From Leucobacter_A sp035514995 (GTDB lineage: Bacteria; Actinomycetota; Actinomycetes; Actinomycetales; Microbacteriaceae), in NCBI GenBank assembly GCA_035514995.1, contig DATJCC010000080.1:1-34506 (forward strand): a DNA stretch of 34,506 nucleotides, given 5' to 3'. Below are positions 15,965-23,117 of the stretch, piece by piece. The notes under the pieces were generated by a model. The model was not told the origin of the DNA and searched no databases. It saw only the letters and a list, made by a program, of their open reading frames with translations. The stretch's first letter is position 1, and the number at the start of each line of letters is the position of its first letter. The position numbers were made by a program, and so were the translations under genes.

Positions 15965-15970
15965 ACCCCC

Positions 15971-16783
15971 ATGGCAACACTTTTCGAACCTTTTGCTGCA
16001 GAATTTATGCAACGTGCATTGATTGGCGGCGTAATTGTGGGTATTTTAAGCGCAGTCGTTGGTACCTGGGTGGTTCTAAGAGGTATGGCTTTTCTTGGTG
16101 AGGCTATGTCGCACGGGATGCTACCCGGTGTTGCGGTGGCGGTTTTGCTCGGCCTACCGGGCCAGCTAGGCGCACTAGTAGCAGCCGGTGCTATGGCTGT
16201 TGGCGTTGGATCGTTGGCAAGAAGCAAGCGAATAGCCGGTGATACGGCAATAGGAATTTCGTTTGTGGGGATGCTCGCCTTGGGCGTTCTAATAGTTTCA
16301 GCTTCACGAAGTGTGCCCATCAACCTGACCGCCATTTTATTTGGCGACATTCTTGCAATGACTTGGTTTGATGTCTTATTGATTTTTGTGGTCGCTTTAT
16401 TGGTTGTTATCGTTTTTATTCTTTGGTACAGACCTTTTGTTGCTTTAACGTTTGATAGAAGGATAGCTCACACTATGGGTCTGCGGCCTGGAGTAGCTTT
16501 AGCTTTGCTGATGGCGGGTGTAGCTGTAACTATTGTTGTTTCCTACCAAGCTGTTGGCACCTTGCTGGTGGTTGGCATGCTATTAGCTCCGGCTGCCACC
16601 GGTGCGATCTGGGCGAAAAGCGTGTGGCAAATAAGCGTTATAGGTGCGGTTGTTTCTGTTGTGTCTGTGGCTGTCGGGTTGCTTGTGTCATGGCATTTAG
16701 GGCTCGCAGCGGGCCCGGCAATAGCGCTTCTGGCCGTTCTGTTTTTCGGTTTGTCGCTAGGGCTCAAAAAAATTGTAGGGTAA
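15971..16783 (+). CDS. znuB: Zinc/manganese ABC transporter permease (ZnuB-like, ABC-3 family)
   Basis: Integral membrane subunit of the metal importer; 270 aa with about eight to nine helices. Family features: VVLRGMAFLGEAMSHGMLPGVA near residue 40, and the GTLLVVGMLLAPAATGAIWAKS segment near 200 typical of ABC-3 permeases. 48 bp upstream of znuA, whose own promoter and Zur-like site fill that gap, so znuA can be driven separately as well as by read-through. Confidence 0.92.
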   Translation: MATLFEPFAAEFMQRALIGGVIVGILSAVVGTWVVLRGMAFLGEAMSHGMLPGVAVAVLLGLPGQLGALVAAGAMAVGVGSLARSKRIAGDTAIGISFVGMLALGVLIVSASRSVPINLTAILFGDILAMTWFDVLLIFVVALLVVIVFILWYRPFVALTFDRRIAHTMGLRPGVALALLMAGVAVTIVVSYQAVGTLLVVGMLLAPAATGAIWAKSVWQISVIGAVVSVVSVAVGLLVSWHLGLAAGPAIALLAVLFFGLSLGLKKIVG

Positions 16784-16796
16784 AAACTCCAGCCAC

Positions 16797-16825
16797 TTGC
16801 TAATGATAATCATTATCATTAAGAT
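16797..16825 (+). promoter_or_regulatory. znuA promoter, leaderless
   Basis: TTGCTA (16797-16802), a 17-bp spacer, TAAGAT (16820-16825), then GGGTGT and the znuA ATG at 16832. This is the best -35/-10 pair in the window, and the spacer is filled by the Zur-like palindrome. Confidence 0.65.
16801..16821. promoter_or_regulatory. Zur/Fur-type operator upstream of znuA
   Basis: 21-bp perfect palindrome around a central C at 16811, with core TGATAATCATTATCA. This is the classic Fur-family 7-1-7 site. It sits between the -35 and -10 of znuA, the standard place for repression. Fur and Zur sites look alike; Zur is favoured because the gene is a zinc-type binding protein. No Fur-family gene is present in the window. 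Confidence 0.9.
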
Positions 16826-16831
16826 GGGTGT

Positions 16832-17869
16832 ATGAACTCAATTTACAAACCAAAAAACAGGCGATCCCTAAAGATATGGTCTGCAATAACTGGTTTATTT
16901 CTAATGTTTGGAAGCCTGGCTGCCTGCTCTAGCGAAGATGGTGATTTGAACGGTGGAAACAGCCAGATGGATGGGCCAGTGATCTCTGTGACAACTAGTA
17001 TTTTAGGAGATGTAGTTGAAAATATTGTTGGTAATGCGGGAACTGTCCACGTGCTGATGCCCGCAGGTAGTGATCCCCACAACTACCAGCTTTCTACAAA
17101 AGATATTTCTAAAATGATGAGTTCAGACCTCATAATTGAGAATGGTTTGGGCTTAGAAGAGGGTCTCGCTGCAAGCCTAAAATCGGCAAAGAGCGACGGA
17201 TTGGAAATATTAACGGTAGGAGAGTTTATAGACCCACTACCAAGTAGTACGTATTATGGTACCTCTGAAGATGATGATGCTCATGAGCACGACGATGATG
17301 AAAGTGCTGATCATGATCATGATCACGATCATGGACCATTAGATCCGCATTTTTGGCACGACCCGCTGCGAATGGTTATTGCAGTCGAGGCAATCAAAGA
17401 TCATCTCATAAAACTTCCCGGCATAGACACTGAAAAAGTCGAACTTCAGGCTAAGGAATATACGCAAAAGCTACACAGTATGAATGCTGATCTAGCTGAA
17501 ACCTATGCAGCAATTCCTAAGGAACGCAGGTTGTTGGTGACTGGACACCGTGTTTTTATTTATCTGGCAAATCAATATGATTTTGAAATTGTTGGAAGCA
17601 TAGTTCCTTCAAGTAGCACTCTTGCCGAGACTAGCGCTTCAGAGTTAATGCTGGTTGCTGAAACTCTTAAAGAACTTGGTATAAACGCTGTTTTTACAGA
17701 TGCGTCCCAATCGCAGAAATCTGCTGAAACAGTCGTAAAAGAAACCGGATTAGATATCACGATCGTTCCCCTCTACAGTGAATCATTGACACCTCCGGGC
17801 GGCGAAGCTGACACTTATATAGAACTGATGGTTACTAACTCAGAGAAGATTTTTGATGCTCTGAGTTAG
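16832..17869 (+). CDS. znuA: Zinc-binding lipoprotein of the metal ABC transporter (ZnuA-like)
   Basis: Cluster A-I substrate-binding protein, 345 aa, anchored outside the membrane by a lipobox L29-A30-A31-C32. Expected metal ligands are H83 (DPHNY), H173 (DPHFWHDP), H239 (VTGHRVF) and D290 (FTDAS). Between ligands one and two is a charged His/Asp-rich loop at 148-168 (HEHDDDESADHDHDHDH), the hallmark of zinc-type members and rarer in manganese ones. The last codons and the stop lie inside a 20-bp perfect inverted repeat. Regulated by the palindrome just upstream. Confidence 0.94.
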   Translation: MNSIYKPKNRRSLKIWSAITGLFLMFGSLAACSSEDGDLNGGNSQMDGPVISVTTSILGDVVENIVGNAGTVHVLMPAGSDPHNYQLSTKDISKMMSSDLIIENGLGLEEGLAASLKSAKSDGLEILTVGEFIDPLPSSTYYGTSEDDDAHEHDDDESADHDHDHDHGPLDPHFWHDPLRMVIAVEAIKDHLIKLPGIDTEKVELQAKEYTQKLHSMNADLAETYAAIPKERRLLVTGHRVFIYLANQYDFEIVGSIVPSSSTLAETSASELMLVAETLKELGINAVFTDASQSQKSAETVVKETGLDITIVPLYSESLTPPGGEADTYIELMVTNSEKIFDALS

Positions 17870-17878
17870 TAACCATCA
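17826..17878. repeat. 20-bp perfect inverted repeat across the znuA stop codon
   Basis: Arms 17826-17845 and 17859-17878 (core GGTTACTAACTCAGAG / CTCTGAGTTAGTAACC) are exact reverse complements with a 13-nt loop. The left arm and loop are inside znuA; the TAG stop (17867-17869) is in the right arm. It lies between convergent znuA and the stress protein gene and may end or protect both transcripts, but no T-tract follows on either side. Confidence 0.8.
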
Positions 17879-17907
17879 TCAATCATGCACTTTCACTCAG
17901 CAACTGT

Positions 17908-18759
17908 TTAAATGTCACGAGTAACAATAACGGGGCAGGGAAGAGCCTGCAACACACCGTGACTGACTGATCCTAGTAGCAAGCGTGAAATGGCGCCACG
18001 ACCACGACTGCCGACAACAAGAAGCTCAGCATCCTCTGCGCTTTGCAAAAGAGCGGCGACAGGGGCGGCTTGAATTATTTCTCTTTTGATCTCAAGGTCT
18101 GGGTAGCGTCCACTAAGACCCGCGACACCGATAGCAATTGCCTCCTCGGCAGCAAGACGTTGCGACTCAACTAACTCCTCACTCCATAGATACTCTAATC
18201 CTGGTGTCAAGGGCGGCATCCATGCATAAACGGCAGTCAAAGGCACGCCACGCCGCGAAGCCTCTTCAGCAGCATAAGCTATAGCGTCTTGAGCTGCTTC
18301 AGAGCCGTCGATGCCCACTACTACACCGTTAGCTGTATCAGTTTTATAGCCTTCCGGGATCACAGCAACCGGGCAGTAAGCTACAGCAGCAATTTTCACC
18401 GCACGTGTGCCAAAAAACGATCCAGCCCACTTACTTCCCGCATGCTGCCCAAGAACTAACAGATCAGCTCTGCGTGAAGCCACTTCAACCTCAACGATGG
18501 GGTGCCCAACGACGGCTGTTCCTGTTATCTTGCCTGTGAATCCAATACTCTTAGCGTAGTCTCGTTCAGCAGCAAGCATCTCTTCTGATGCCTTCTGGGC
18601 TTCAGACAGAAAAGCCACACTCTCTGATAAAAACGAATCATCAGCAACGTGAAACAATTCCACGTTCGCCTTTCGCTCGTTTGCGCGCGCTAGGCCCCAA
18701 GTCAAAGCAGCACGACTCTGCTCCGAACCATCGACACCTATAATAATGTTTTCGGCCAT
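17908..18759 (-). CDS. Tandem universal stress protein (two UspA domains)
   Basis: 283 aa with two Usp domains, about 4-140 and 147-283. Each starts with a GVDGSEQS/GVDGSEAA strand-turn. The second keeps the ATP-binding motif G-x2-G-x-G (VVGSRGRGAISRLLLGSVSHG); the first has a changed version (VLGQHAGSKWAGSFFGTRA), so nucleotide binding may be limited to the second. Tandem Usp proteins in Actinobacteria belong to dormancy and low-energy responses. Start ATG has AAGGAG nine bases before it. It follows gapB by 22 bp, probably on one transcript. Confidence 0.93.
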   Translation of the reverse strand: MAENIIIGVDGSEQSRAALTWGLARANERKANVELFHVADDSFLSESVAFLSEAQKASEEMLAAERDYAKSIGFTGKITGTAVVGHPIVEVEVASRRADLLVLGQHAGSKWAGSFFGTRAVKIAAVAYCPVAVIPEGYKTDTANGVVVGIDGSEAAQDAIAYAAEEASRRGVPLTAVYAWMPPLTPGLEYLWSEELVESQRLAAEEAIAIGVAGLSGRYPDLEIKREIIQAAPVAALLQSAEDAELLVVGSRGRGAISRLLLGSVSHGVLQALPCPVIVTRDI

Positions 18760-18781
18760 TTCTCCCGTCTCCTTACTTTGG

Positions 18782-20215
18782 TTATCTAGCGGGAAGCTGT
18801 TTTGGGTGCGTGCCTGAAATTTGTTCTGCTATCCGGATTACTTGGTTGCTGTACCCGTATTCGTTGTCATACCAAACATAAAGAACGCAACTGTCACCAG
18901 TAACTATCGTTGCCAAGCCATCGACGATGCCTGCGCGGTTCGACCCAACGAAGTCTGTTGATACAACCTCAGGAGACTCCAAATAATCGATCTGTGTGCG
19001 AAGTGGCGAGGTCAGTGAAATTTCTTTAAGAATTCCATTCAGCTCGTCTTTAGTTGTTTCTTTTTCAAGTTTCAAGTTTAAGATAGCAAGAGAAACATTG
19101 GGGGTTGGCACGCGGATCGCACTACCAGTAAGTTTGCCTTCCAACTCCGGAAGTGCCTTCGCGACGGCACTAGCTGCTCCCGTTTCAGTAATAACCATGT
19201 TTAAAGCTGCTGCACGCCCTCTGCGGTCGCCCTTGTGAAAGTTATCGATCAGGTTCTGATCATTAGTGTAAGCGTGAACTGTTTCAACGTGGCCGTGTAC
19301 GACACCAAATGTATCGTTCATAACTTTAAGAACAGGAGTGATGGCATTGGTCGTGCATGAAGCTGCACTGATTACATCATCAGATGTATCAATAGTGTCG
19401 TTATTTACACCATAAACAATGTTTTTGAGATCTCCCTTTCCAGGAGCTGTAAGAATAACCTTTGCTGTACCTTTTGCTTGAAGGTGCTGGCCTAGGCTTT
19501 CGCGGTCGCGCCAAATTCCGGTGTTGTCGATAACTATGGCATCAGATATGCCATAGTGGGTGTAGTCAACAGACGCAGGGTCGTTTGAATAAATAACCTG
19601 AATTTTGACACCATTTGCCAATATTTGATCGTTTTCTTCATCAACAGAAATCTGACCGTTAAAGTGACCGTGAACTGAATCGCGGCGTAACAGATTCGCA
19701 CGTTTCTGTAGATCATTATCTGCACCTTTGCGCACAACAATTGCCCGGAGGTTAAGGCTATTGCCACCTCCAGCATGATCAATAAGGATGCGTGCTAGTA
19801 GACGCCCAATGCGACCAAAACCGTAAAGAACTACATCGGTACCTTCGATTGGTTTCTCATTAATTACATCTACTAGTTCAGATCTTAAAAACGAAGTGAG
19901 ATCGTCAGACCCTGATTTTTTGAAAGCAGCTGATAGAAGAGCAAGGTCTAAAGACACGGGTCCGGGCTGAATCTTAATTAAAGCTTCAACTATTGCATGA
20001 GAGGCAATTAAAGGCAGTGGCTGTTCATCAATTTTTCGAGCATAAGTGTGAGCACGAATAATGTTAACGGCACTTTGTCCTACGAGAGGCCTGCCATGCA
20101 CACTCATTACGATGTCTCGGTCTCGGTATAGCTTTCCGATCATTGGAATCATTAGCTCTGCAAGCTCTTGATTCTTGTTCCAGTCTGCTAAGTACGTATC
20201 AGCGTGCTTTGCCAT
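18782..20215 (-). CDS. gapB: Long-form glyceraldehyde-3-phosphate dehydrogenase (GapB-type)
   Basis: 477 aa from my chosen start. The C-terminal ~350 residues are a complete GAPDH: Rossmann motif GFGRIGR at 132-138, catalytic cysteine C287 in SAASCTTNAITP, and VSWYDNE-like LYVWYDNEYGYSNQ at the end. The first ~125 residues are the extra helical region found in the 480-aa GapB of Corynebacterium glutamicum, which works in gluconeogenesis and can use NADP. I start at ATG 20215 (MAKHADTYL), which gives the family length; the open frame extends 39 codons further but reads across a TAGAAT (20252-20247) that is a likely -10. Gluconeogenic use is inference. Confidence 0.9.
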   Translation of the reverse strand: MAKHADTYLADWNKNQELAELMIPMIGKLYRDRDIVMSVHGRPLVGQSAVNIIRAHTYARKIDEQPLPLIASHAIVEALIKIQPGPVSLDLALLSAAFKKSGSDDLTSFLRSELVDVINEKPIEGTDVVLYGFGRIGRLLARILIDHAGGGNSLNLRAIVVRKGADNDLQKRANLLRRDSVHGHFNGQISVDEENDQILANGVKIQVIYSNDPASVDYTHYGISDAIVIDNTGIWRDRESLGQHLQAKGTAKVILTAPGKGDLKNIVYGVNNDTIDTSDDVISAASCTTNAITPVLKVMNDTFGVVHGHVETVHAYTNDQNLIDNFHKGDRRGRAAALNMVITETGAASAVAKALPELEGKLTGSAIRVPTPNVSLAILNLKLEKETTKDELNGILKEISLTSPLRTQIDYLESPEVVSTDFVGSNRAGIVDGLATIVTGDSCVLYVWYDNEYGYSNQVIRIAEQISGTHPKQLPAR

Positions 20216-20314
20216 AAGCTGTGTGTGATCCTTTTCTCTAAAAGTGATTCTACTTATTTCTTTCCAGTATGCCAGAAATAGTGTAAAGCCGGTCCGTGAG
20301 AAATATTGAAGAGG

Positions 20315-20320
20315 TATGCT
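20315..20320 (+). promoter_or_regulatory. Putative leaderless -10 element for the Nif3-like gene
   Basis: TATGCT, then CAATTT, then the ATG at 20327. This spacing supports ATG 20327 over the in-frame TTG at 20306. Confidence 0.5.
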
Positions 20321-20326
20321 CAATTT

Positions 20327-21148
20327 ATGCAAAATTTGATAAAACTAAGTGACGTTCGGGATACGGTACAAAAACTTTGGCCCGAGCAAGCCGCCGAGTC
20401 TTGGGACAGAGTTGGGTTAACCGTCGGAAGTAACGAAACTCCAGTAAAAAAAATTTTGTTCGCTGTTGATGCTGTGCGTGACACTGTCACTGAAGCGATC
20501 AACTGGGGAGCAGATCTGATATTCACTCATCATCCACTGATGTTGCGTGGGATACACACAGTCGCCGAAGATACTTATAAAGGAGCATTGATTGCCGATT
20601 TGATCAGGAACCGCTGCGCTTTGCTTTCTGCCCATACAAATGCTGATGTGCCAGTAGGCGGGGTTTCTGATGCAATTGCTGACGCGATAGGACTCGTTAA
20701 TACTGAACCAATAGAGCCTGGTCTGGATTCTAAAAGCGGATTAGGCAGAATCGGATACTTGAAAGCAGAAATTACGCTTGAGGATCTTGCTTTGAGACTT
20801 ACGAAAGCACTGCCCAAAACTGCAGTTGGAGCAAGGGTGGCTGGTCAAAAAAATAAACCAGTGTACAAGGTTGCACTGCTAGGCGGTTCAGGTGACAGCC
20901 TTCTTACCCACCCGAAGGTACAGTCATCTGACGTGTATATTACTTCTGATTTGAGACACCACCCAGCCCAGGAGGCTTTGGAACAGGCTAGTTTAAACGG
21001 TGGACCGGCGCTTATCGACGTTGCTCATTGGGCAAGCGAGTCGCTGTGGTTAAAAGATGCAGCAAGACAGCTTAAAGAAGAACTTCCTGGAGTTGAAACT
21101 AGAGTTAGCGAAATTAATACTGACCCCTGGATCTTCCGGGTAGGCTAA
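20327..21148 (+). CDS. Nif3-like dinuclear metal center protein (DUF34)
   Basis: 273 aa, conserved family of uncertain role, sometimes labelled GTP cyclohydrolase 1 type 2. Metal ligands can be seen: the HH pair in FTHHPLMLRG, H and D in SAHTNAD, and the C-terminal DVAHWASE with its H and E. The middle part (GRIGYLKAEITLEDLALRL...) is the YqfO-like insert. In mycobacteria and streptomycetes the same gene stands before the coiled-coil/zinc-ribbon gene and rnpB, as here. It ends 5 bp before the next start, so the two are coupled. Start chosen at the second candidate (ATG 20327) from the promoter spacing. Confidence 0.9.
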   Translation: MQNLIKLSDVRDTVQKLWPEQAAESWDRVGLTVGSNETPVKKILFAVDAVRDTVTEAINWGADLIFTHHPLMLRGIHTVAEDTYKGALIADLIRNRCALLSAHTNADVPVGGVSDAIADAIGLVNTEPIEPGLDSKSGLGRIGYLKAEITLEDLALRLTKALPKTAVGARVAGQKNKPVYKVALLGGSGDSLLTHPKVQSSDVYITSDLRHHPAQEALEQASLNGGPALIDVAHWASESLWLKDAARQLKEELPGVETRVSEINTDPWIFRVG

Positions 21149-21153
21149 ACGAT

Positions 21154-21882
21154 ATGAAGGCTAGTATTCGTCAGCAGCACCTGTTAATAGATCTTCAAGA
21201 GATCGACACTGAACTTTTGAGACTAGATCGTCGGTTAGCTCAGCTACCAGAAAAGAAAAAGTTAGTGGAGCTTCAAGAAGGCCACAGAGAGGCTCATACC
21301 AATTTCTTTGAGAAGCAGAAAGCGTTGGAAGACCTGCAACTTCAAATAAGTCGAATTGAATCAGATGTAGTTCTCGTTAGGGAGCGAATTAAACGATCAA
21401 CCAGTCGTTTAGCAGAAAGCGTTTCTGCTAAAGAAGCTTCTGCCTTGCAAGAAGAGTTAGATACCTTAAACAACAGAACACGAGTTTTAGAGGATCGTGA
21501 GCTCGAACTGATGGAGCTTGCCGAAGAAGCGGAATCAACAAAAAATGAGTTCCAAGAAAAACTTGCCGCCTTTGAAACAAGACAGCAAGAACTTGAAGCA
21601 GCAGTCGTTCTCGCTGAAAAGGATGCGGCATCTAAGAAGGCTCGTTTAACGAACGAACGAGATGGCCTTGCAGCAGAAATTCAGGGCGATCTTAGAGCTC
21701 TCTATGAGCGCACAAGAGAACGTTACGGTATGGGTGCAGCAAAGCTCGAAGGACGAGTTTCTGGTGGTAGCAATATGGAATTAGACAGCGCTGATTACGC
21801 GCAAGTCAAGGCCACACCGGAAGATGAGATTTATTTATGTCCGGTGAGCGGTGTCATTTTGGTGCGCGGGTATGGTCAGTAG
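21154..21882 (+). CDS. Coiled-coil protein of the C4 zinc-ribbon family, ribbon cysteines mostly lost
   Basis: 242 aa. Residues ~10-175 are a long heptad-rich coiled coil (EELDTLNNRTRVLEDRELEL), then a C-terminal small domain. In the family this domain has two CxxC knuckles (CGGC ... CxxC). Here the first is S203-G-G-S206 and the second C229-P-V-S232, so three of four zinc ligands are gone, and C229 is the only cysteine in the protein. The flanking pattern (NMELDSADYAQVKATPEDEIYLCPVSG) is otherwise typical. Function of the family is not firmly known; chlamydial CT398 is a structural relative. Its 3' end carries the rnpB promoter. Confidence 0.87.
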   Translation: MKASIRQQHLLIDLQEIDTELLRLDRRLAQLPEKKKLVELQEGHREAHTNFFEKQKALEDLQLQISRIESDVVLVRERIKRSTSRLAESVSAKEASALQEELDTLNNRTRVLEDRELELMELAEEAESTKNEFQEKLAAFETRQQELEAAVVLAEKDAASKKARLTNERDGLAAEIQGDLRALYERTRERYGMGAAKLEGRVSGGSNMELDSADYAQVKATPEDEIYLCPVSGVILVRGYGQ

Positions 21883-21896
21883 CTGAGTAAGCGTAG

Positions 21897-21902
21897 TACA
21901 AT
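21897..21902 (+). promoter_or_regulatory. rnpB -10 element
   Basis: TACAAT seven bases before the first paired base of RNase P helix P1 (about 21909). A TGGTCA at 21873-21878 gives a possible -35 with an 18-bp spacer, inside the 3' end of the preceding gene. Confidence 0.6.
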
Positions 21903-21908
21903 CGTATG

Positions 21909-22272
21909 TGAATGGGTTGGTGAGACGGCCGCGTTGGGAGCGATCCCACCGAGGAACGTCCGGGCTCCATAGGGAAGAACGGTGGGTAACGCCCACCCGG
22001 GGAAACCCGCGAGAAAGTGCAACAGAAAGTAAACCGCCTGACATGTTCGGGTAAGGGTGAAAGGGTAGGGTAAGAGCCTACCAGCACTGGTGGTGACACT
22101 GGTGGCTAGGTAAACCTCGTTCGGAGCAAGACCATGTAGAAGGTGTTGAGGCTTCCCGCTAAGCCTTCGGGTAGGTTGCTAGAAAAGACTGGTAACAGTT
22201 TTTCAAGATAGATGGCCGTCACCTGCAGTAAAAGCAGGAACAGAACCCGGCGTATGATCTGGCCCATTCATA
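21909..22272 (+). ncRNA. rnpB: RNase P RNA, bacterial class A
   Basis: Catalytic RNA that trims tRNA 5' ends. The universal core sequences are present: GAGGAACGTCCGGGCTCC near 21953-21970, ACAGAAAGTAAACCGCC near 22023-22039, and ACAGAACCCGGCGTATGATC near 22240-22260. Helix P1 closes the molecule: TGAATGGG at 21909-21916 pairs with CCCATTCA at 22263-22270. The ends given are inferred from P1 and the promoter and may be off by a few bases. No terminator follows; the next gene begins 24 nt downstream. Confidence 0.96.
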
Positions 22273-22295
22273 AAAATACTTCTAAAGGAGCGAAA

Positions 22296-22508
22296 GTGTC
22301 ACCAGAAAGCAATATACCAACAGAGGGTGTTGACGAGCTTCGCCAGAAGTTTTGGTGGAACTCCCGCACAGGTGAAGTTGAAGAAGGGAAACAATCTCTA
22401 TCTTTGGAGCGTGTTGGCCCTTTTGACACCCGTGAAGAAGCCCTACGCGCCCCAGAGGTGCTTGCAGAACGGGCTAAAGCTTGGGCTGAAGAGGAAGAAG
22501 CTGACTAG
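22296..22508 (+). CDS. Small acidic SPOR-like protein, conserved in Actinobacteria
   Basis: 70 aa. GTG start with AAAGGAG five bases upstream; the longer open frame begins inside rnpB and is not real. The sequence has the pattern of short actinobacterial SPOR-domain-like proteins: FWWNSRTGEVEEG, a VGPFDTREEA turn and an acidic C-terminus (AKAWAEEEEAD). Role unknown. It lies right after the rnpB RNA without a visible terminator or separate promoter, so its message may come from the rnpB precursor. Confidence 0.82.
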   Translation: MSPESNIPTEGVDELRQKFWWNSRTGEVEEGKQSLSLERVGPFDTREEALRAPEVLAERAKAWAEEEEAD

Positions 22509-22578
22509 CTAGCCTATTCAAATAGGCGAAGTAACGGCTAAAACCAACCTGCCTAGATTGTGGTTTATGACTATCCTT

Positions 22579-23055
22579 TTATACTTCTAGCAGGCTTCTA
22601 ACCCTACTTACATGTCCGGTAGCCTTGACATTGTAAAGCGCATGTTCAATTTTACCTTCATAATCAATCACAAAAGTTGAGCGGATCACACCACGACTGA
22701 TACGTCCGTAAAGGGACTTATCGCCGTAAGCCCCGTATGCTTCTAAAGTTGTTTTGTCGGGGTCACTCAAGAGCGTAAAATTGAGATTGTCTCGCTCGAT
22801 AAAATTCTTTAATTTTTCTGGTTTGTCCGGAGAAAGCCCCAAAACAACGTAGCCCGCTTCTTTTAACGGTTCGATGGAGTCACGAAAATCACAGGCTTGT
22901 GTCGTACAACCTGGTGTCATCGCCGCGGGATAGCAGAAAATAATTACTTTTTTGCCTTTGTAATCACTAAGTTTGTGCTTTTGCCCAGCCTCGTCTAAAA
23001 GTTCAAAGCTTGGTGCTACAGAACCTACTTCTAAAACAACTTTTTCTTTGCTCAT
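22579..23055 (-). CDS. bcp: Thiol peroxidase, Bcp/PrxQ type peroxiredoxin
   Basis: Reduces hydroperoxides with electrons from thioredoxin; cytosolic. 158 aa, usual family length. Peroxidatic C50 and resolving C55 are five residues apart in TPGCTTQACDF, the mark of the alpha PrxQ class. The active-site loop reads YPAAMTPGC rather than the E. coli YPKAMTPGC-like form, as is common in Actinobacteria. AAGGAG lies 14 bases before the ATG, a wide spacing. Confidence 0.95.
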   Translation of the reverse strand: MSKEKVVLEVGSVAPSFELLDEAGQKHKLSDYKGKKVIIFCYPAAMTPGCTTQACDFRDSIEPLKEAGYVVLGLSPDKPEKLKNFIERDNLNFTLLSDPDKTTLEAYGAYGDKSLYGRISRGVIRSTFVIDYEGKIEHALYNVKATGHVSRVRSLLEV

Positions 23056-23117
23056 AAGTTTGAGTTTTACTCCTTAGATAACCAGTTTGGACTAGATGGT
23101 CAGTGTTGGTATGTATT

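Noticed and set aside
18782..20332. 516-aa version of GapB
   Set aside because: The first 39 codons cross a likely -10 and overlap the divergent Nif3-like start; the 477-aa form fits the family length.
22212..22295. Upstream extension of the small SPOR-like gene
   Set aside because: Lies inside conserved rnpB sequence; the GTG at 22296 has AAAGGAG at ideal distance.
22510..22526. GCCTAT-N4-ATAGGC hairpin after the SPOR-like gene
   Set aside because: Short AT-rich stem, no T-tract; too weak to call a terminator.
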